NCBI GenBank assembly: GCA_021789555.1
Contig: JAJYJK010000010.1
Location: 1 to 58,132 of the forward strand
Source of the DNA: Nitrospirota bacterium
GTDB lineage: Bacteria > Nitrospirota > Thermodesulfovibrionia > Thermodesulfovibrionales > JdFR-88
Direction: 5' to 3'
Length of the DNA: 58,132 bases
How positions within the stretch are numbered: the stretch's first letter is position 1; each line of letters opens with the position of its first letter. Below are positions 55,100 to 58,132 of the stretch, piece after piece. The translations under genes were made by a program, and so were the position numbers. The notes below the pieces were generated by a model. It worked only from the letters and a program-made list of their open reading frames with translations. It did not search any database and was not told where the DNA came from.

Positions 55100-56431
55100 T
55101 TAAAGGTTGTAGCCGGATTCCTCGTGCTGGGAGAGGTCGAGGCCCAGCTCTTCCTCGCTCTCCGAGACCCTCAACCCTATCGTTGCGTCGATGAGTTTCA
55201 AGATGATATAAGTGACCAGGCCCGACCATACGAGCGTCGCGCCGCAGGCCTCGAACTGGATGATGACCTGGTGCGCGTTGCCGTAGAGGAGGCCCCTGCC
55301 GGCGGGGTTTGCCAGGGGCGAGGCGAAGATGCCGGTTGCGATTGCGCCCCAGAAGCCGCCAAGCCCGTGGACTCCGACCACGTCAAGGGAGTCGTCATAG
55401 CCCAGTTTGGGTCTGAGGTTGACCGCCGTATAGCATATGACCCCGGCGATTGCGCCCACGGCGATTGCGCCCATCGGCGTGATGAAGCCGGCCGTCGGCG
55501 TCACGGCGACCAGGCCCGCCACGGCGCCCGACGCGGCCCCGAGCACCGTGGGTCTGCCCTTGTGGGCCCATTCGGCAAACGCCCATCCCAGGGCCGCGGC
55601 GGCCGTTGCGGTGTTCGTCGTGACGAAGGCCAGGGCGGCCAGCCCCCCCGAGGTGATGGCGCTGCCCGCGTTGAAGCCAAACCACCCAAACCACAGCAGC
55701 GACGCGCCCAGCACCGTGTAGCCGATGTTGTGGGGCAGCATCGGGACCTCCAGATACCCCTTGCGCTTCCCGAGGACAATCGCGGCTACCAGCGCCGCGA
55801 TGCCCGCGTTCAGATGGACGACCGTGCCCCCCGCGAAGTCAAGGGCGCCCAGCGTGTAAAGCCAGCCGTGGGGGTTCCATACCCAGTGGGCAATCGGCGC
55901 ATATACAAAGGTGGACCACAGAATAATGAATACCGTGTAGGCGGAGAACTTCATCCGCTCCGCAAAGGCGCCCGTGATGAGGGCGGGCGTGATGACTGCA
56001 AACATCATCTGAAAGGACATAAATGCCAGATGCGGCACCGTGGGCGAGCCCAGGGGGGAGCTCTCCTGCCCCACTCCGTTTAAGCCAAACCAGCTCAGAT
56101 TGCCGATTATGCCGTGAATGCTCGGCCCAAAGGCCAGCGAGTAGCCCCACAGCACCCAGGTTACGCTCACCAGGCAGAGCGCCCAAAAACTGTGCATTAT
56201 GGTGCCAAGGACGTTTTTCCTCCTCACCATCCCGCCGTAGAAGAAGCCCAGCGCGGGCGTCATAAGGAGCACCAGCGCGGCGGAGACCAGCAGCCAGGCG
56301 GTGTCCCCGCTGTTTATCTTGCTTGTCGCCGGGGCCGCGTCCGCATAAACGGCCGGGGCCGAAAACGAAAAAAAGGCCATCGCAGCCGAAAGTGAAAAAA
56401 GCAGCTTCGAAACCGTCCTGATCCTCTTCAC
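55100..56431 (-). CDS. amtB: Ammonium transporter AmtB
   Basis: 443 residues from GTG 56431 (AAGGAGG upstream). Signal peptide (MKRIRTVSKLLFSLSAAMAF) then 11 helices. The pore His pair is in GGTVVHLNAG and VVGVHGLGGFWG; the Phe gate is in AFMSFQMMFAVITPALITGA. The C-terminal tail ends ESEEELGLDLSQHEESGYN, a GlnK-contact tail. It is co-transcribed with glnK, 2 nt away. Confidence 0.97.
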   Translation of the reverse strand: MKRIRTVSKLLFSLSAAMAFFSFSAPAVYADAAPATSKINSGDTAWLLVSAALVLLMTPALGFFYGGMVRRKNVLGTIMHSFWALCLVSVTWVLWGYSLAFGPSIHGIIGNLSWFGLNGVGQESSPLGSPTVPHLAFMSFQMMFAVITPALITGAFAERMKFSAYTVFIILWSTFVYAPIAHWVWNPHGWLYTLGALDFAGGTVVHLNAGIAALVAAIVLGKRKGYLEVPMLPHNIGYTVLGASLLWFGWFGFNAGSAITSGGLAALAFVTTNTATAAAALGWAFAEWAHKGRPTVLGAASGAVAGLVAVTPTAGFITPMGAIAVGAIAGVICYTAVNLRPKLGYDDSLDVVGVHGLGGFWGAIATGIFASPLANPAGRGLLYGNAHQVIIQFEACGATLVWSGLVTYIILKLIDATIGLRVSESEEELGLDLSQHEESGYNL

Positions 56432-56433
56432 CT

Positions 56434-56772
56434 CTATATCGCCTCCTTGCCTCTCTCGCCAGTCCTTATCCTTATGACGTCGGAAATCTCATAGACGAAT
56501 ATCTTGCCGTCTCCTATCTCGCCGGTGCGGGCCGCCGTCTGAATGGCGGCAAGCACCTCCTCCAGCTTCTCATCCGGGGTCGCAATCTCCAGCTTTATCT
56601 TCGGCAGAAACCGGACCTCGTATTCCACCCCCCTGTAAACCTCCGTGTGCCCCTTCTGGCGTCCGAAACCCTTCGCCTCGGTGAGGGTGACACCGTGGAC
56701 GTCTATCGCCATCAGGGCCTTTTGCACTGCGTCAAGCCGCGTGTGCTTGATAACAGCCTGCACCATCTTCAT
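56434..56772 (-). CDS. glnK: Nitrogen regulatory P-II protein GlnK
   Basis: 112 residues, standard. KGFGRQKGHTEVYRGVEYEV holds the T-loop with the uridylylated Tyr position (GVEY); ATP motif TGEIGDGKIFV and IRTGERGKEAI at the C terminus. GlnK senses 2-oxoglutarate/ATP and blocks AmtB when nitrogen is plentiful. GAAGGAGG lies upstream of the ATG. Confidence 0.97.
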   Translation of the reverse strand: MKMVQAVIKHTRLDAVQKALMAIDVHGVTLTEAKGFGRQKGHTEVYRGVEYEVRFLPKIKLEIATPDEKLEEVLAAIQTAARTGEIGDGKIFVYEISDVIRIRTGERGKEAI

Positions 56773-56811
56773 GCGCGCCTGCCTCCTTCAAAGAGATTTT
56801 AAATTGCAATT

Positions 56812-56831
56812 TCCTGTAGCCATCTACAGGA
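56812..56831. promoter_or_regulatory. Palindrome TCCTGTAG-N4-CTACAGGA in glnK leader
   Basis: A perfect 8+8 inverted repeat 40 nt before the glnK start and downstream of the sigma-54 promoter. It could be an operator or an RNA hairpin. Confidence 0.5.
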
Positions 56832-56860
56832 TGGTTCATTAAATAGCCTATATACCGCAC

Positions 56861-56875
56861 TCAAATCCCGTGCCA
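56861..56875 (-). promoter_or_regulatory. Sigma-54 promoter of glnK-amtB
   Basis: TGGCACG-GGAT-TTGA, differing from TGGCACG-N4-TTGC only at the last base, which fits nitrogen control of glnK-amtB. The predicted start lies about 75 nt before glnK. Confidence 0.78.
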
Positions 56876-56941
56876 GGGGGAAAATATCAATTATTCGAGG
56901 GATTTCCATCTCGATGGATGACAAAAATGTCGGAGCAATAA

Positions 56942-56967
56942 CAAATTTGTAGCACAAATTTGTAGCA
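56942..56967. promoter_or_regulatory. Tandem TTTGTAGCACAAA palindromes, probable activator site
   Basis: Two 13-bp tandem units, each containing TTTGT-AGC-ACAAA. They are centred roughly 100 bp upstream of the sigma-54 start, the usual place for an NtrC-class activator, and divergent from the orphan HTH gene. Confidence 0.6.
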
Positions 56968-57048
56968 CAAACTCGCGCCCGGCCGTGTATGGGCCGACTT
57001 TCCAATGGAATGCTTTTTGCAGCGAAGCTAAACCGAGGAAGTGGGACT

Positions 57049-57240
57049 ATGGGAGTAAAAAAGATTCCGCTCATTGAGAAGGTCGAAAGGCTCGAAAGGC
57101 AGGAGATACTGAAGGCGCTCGTCCGGATGGGCGGGGTCAAGGCCAGGGCCGCCTCGGCCCTCGGCATCACGGAGCGGATACTGGACTACAAGATGAAAAA
57201 ATACGGCATCCGCATCAAAAAAGAAGTCAACTGTAAATAA
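57049..57240 (+). CDS. Orphan Fis-type HTH protein
   Basis: 63 residues from ATG 57049 with GAGGAAG upstream. The whole protein is an NtrC/NifA-type C-terminal DNA-binding domain: EKVERLERQEILKALVRMGG then ALGITERILDYKMKKYGI. The recognition helix is close to that of the NifA-like protein in this window ([16 protein letters not shown]). It lacks AAA+ and sensor domains, so it cannot activate sigma-54 but could compete for sites. It is divergent from glnK. Confidence 0.75.
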   Translation: MGVKKIPLIEKVERLERQEILKALVRMGGVKARAASALGITERILDYKMKKYGIRIKKEVNCK

Positions 57241-57353
57241 CTTCAAAGACATCCTCCATCCCATCCCGCCTGCGGCGGGATTTCACAAACGGCTTTCACT
57301 TATTGCCCGCCTGATTCAAAAGAGGTAGGATTTCCCTATAAGGGCCATCCGAT

Positions 57354-58132
57354 ATGATCTCTCTTGAAATCAACGGGAAGACCTACCGCCTTGACGCGCG
57401 CCCCGACACGCCCCTTCTCTGGGTCATCCGTGAGGATGCCGGGCTCACCGGGACCAAATACGGCTGCGGCGCCGGCCTCTGCGGGGCCTGCACCGTCCAC
57501 CTGGACGGCAAGGCCGTCCGCTCCTGCATCACCCCGGCCGCCCGCGCCGAAGGCAGAAAAATTACCACGATAGAGGGGTTTAACAACAACAAAAACCATC
57601 CCCTCGTAATGGCATGGATAAAAGAGCAGACGCCGCAGTGCGGTTACTGCCAGCCCGGCCAGATAATGCAGGCCGCCGCCCTGCTCGCCGAAGACCCCAG
57701 CCCCAGCCGGCAAAAAATCCTCTCCGTTATGAATGGGAACCTCTGCCGCTGCGGGACTTACCGGCGCATCCTCAAGGCAATCGCCACAGCGGCCAGTGGC
57801 ATCCAGGGGATCCAGATACCTGAAGGTATCCAGATACCCATTGAAGGCATCCAGATACCTATCGCGGGCATCCAGATGCCCTCCGCAGGCATTCACATGC
57901 CTTCAGCCGGGGGGGCCGCGCCGGGTGCTTACGGTTTCGCGCCCAACCAATGGGTCAGGATAACGGACGAGGGGGCCGTGATAATTGCCGTGAACAAATC
58001 GGAGATGGGCCAGGGCGTCTACACGGCGCTTCCGATGCTACTGGCCGACGAGCTCGATGCCGCCTGGGACGATATCCGGGTGGTCCCGGCCCCCGTCTCT
58101 GACGAATATGAAGACCCCGTTTGGGGCGGGCA
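57354..58132 (+). CDS. Fused [2Fe-2S] / molybdopterin-binding oxidoreductase, 3' end cut by window edge
   Basis: An open frame of 259 codons runs from ATG 57354 to the window end. Residues ~1-150 are a CoxS/IorA-type small subunit with both cluster motifs (CGAGLCGAC and CGYCQPGQ plus NLCRCGTY). A 37-residue linker of GIQIPxE/A heptads follows. From residue ~195, [20 protein letters not shown] and [19 protein letters not shown] match the N terminus of isoquinoline-oxidoreductase-type Mo subunits (IorB). In most systems these are separate genes. The enzyme would hydroxylate an N-heterocycle or aldehyde; the substrate is unknown. Confidence 0.88.
   Translation, partial: MISLEINGKTYRLDARPDTPLLWVIREDAGLTGTKYGCGAGLCGACTVHLDGKAVRSCITPAARAEGRKITTIEGFNNNKNHPLVMAWIKEQTPQCGYCQPGQIMQAAALLAEDPSPSRQKILSVMNGNLCRCGTYRRILKAIATAASGIQGIQIPEGIQIPIEGIQIPIAGIQMPSAGIHMPSAGGAAPGAYGFAPNQWVRITDEGAVIIAVNKSEMGQGVYTALPMLLADELDAAWDDIRVVPAPVSDEYEDPVWGG
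57798..57908 (+). repeat. 21-bp tandem repeats at the fused-domain junction
   Basis: A short unit (57798-57806), an 18-bp unit (57807-57824), and four 21-bp units from 57825. They encode the GIQ, GIQIPE and GIQIPxx linker. In frame. Confidence 0.9.

Overview
The window is about 58 kb of GC-rich bacterial chromosome, densely packed with genes, from a Gram-negative, flagellated, probably anaerobic or microaerophilic organism. Evidence for this: Pal, RlpA and Slp-type outer-membrane proteins, a FliK/FlhB-C pair, a six-heme c-type cytochrome, radical-SAM and molybdenum enzymes, and several sigma-54 activators. The mix of GlnK-AmtB, a NifA-like activator and a hydrogenase-related Ehr complex suggests a Nitrospirota-like or deltaproteobacterial lineage. 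That placement is inference; there is no rRNA here.

Layout. 1-5533 (minus): recJ (cut by the edge), secF, secD, an HD-domain protein and yajC. 5766-8001: two GT9 glycosyltransferases. 7998-13629 (mostly minus): a fused CysE-CysS, a HEAT protein, a glutamine amidotransferase, a NifA-like activator and a small lipoprotein. 13915-27207 (plus) is the most distinctive part: an NtrC-type regulator with a degenerate receiver, six membrane-bound hydrogenase-related genes whose large subunit lacks the NiFe cysteines, and then, by overlapping genes, a lysine 2,3-aminomutase, an ATP-grasp ligase and an ATP-grasp-GNAT fusion. 27290-33542: FliK/FhlB, an anion permease, Slp, a TPR protein and an OppD/OppF pair. 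33549-44077: TlpA, SpeD, Pgk-Gap, DUF1015, DUF4412, RlpA, YceI-like, GroESL with a CIRCE operator, rhomboid and DUF523. 44195-54989: DegP, a kinase-like protein, CBS, Smr, LOG, Pal, an unknown secreted protein, an exported proteasome-like hydrolase, an outer-membrane protein remnant, an MFS carrier, the cytochrome and a PLD nuclease. 55100-58132: AmtB, GlnK, an orphan Fis-type HTH and the start of a fused [2Fe-2S]/molybdopterin oxidoreductase.

Three kinds of signal are not explained by the genes. First, short tandem duplications of 12-24 nt occur at protein termini, linkers and stop codons; in coding sequence the periods are multiples of 3. Second, a family of CCCTCTCCC/GGGAGAGGG palindromes has seven copies, one inserted in frame in a gene. 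Third, several -10 boxes lie only 5-7 nt before the start codon, implying leaderless mRNAs. The most interesting single gene is the exported proteasome-like protein at 50320-51126. Its predicted signal-peptidase site would expose Thr1, with Asp17 and Lys33 at proteasome positions.
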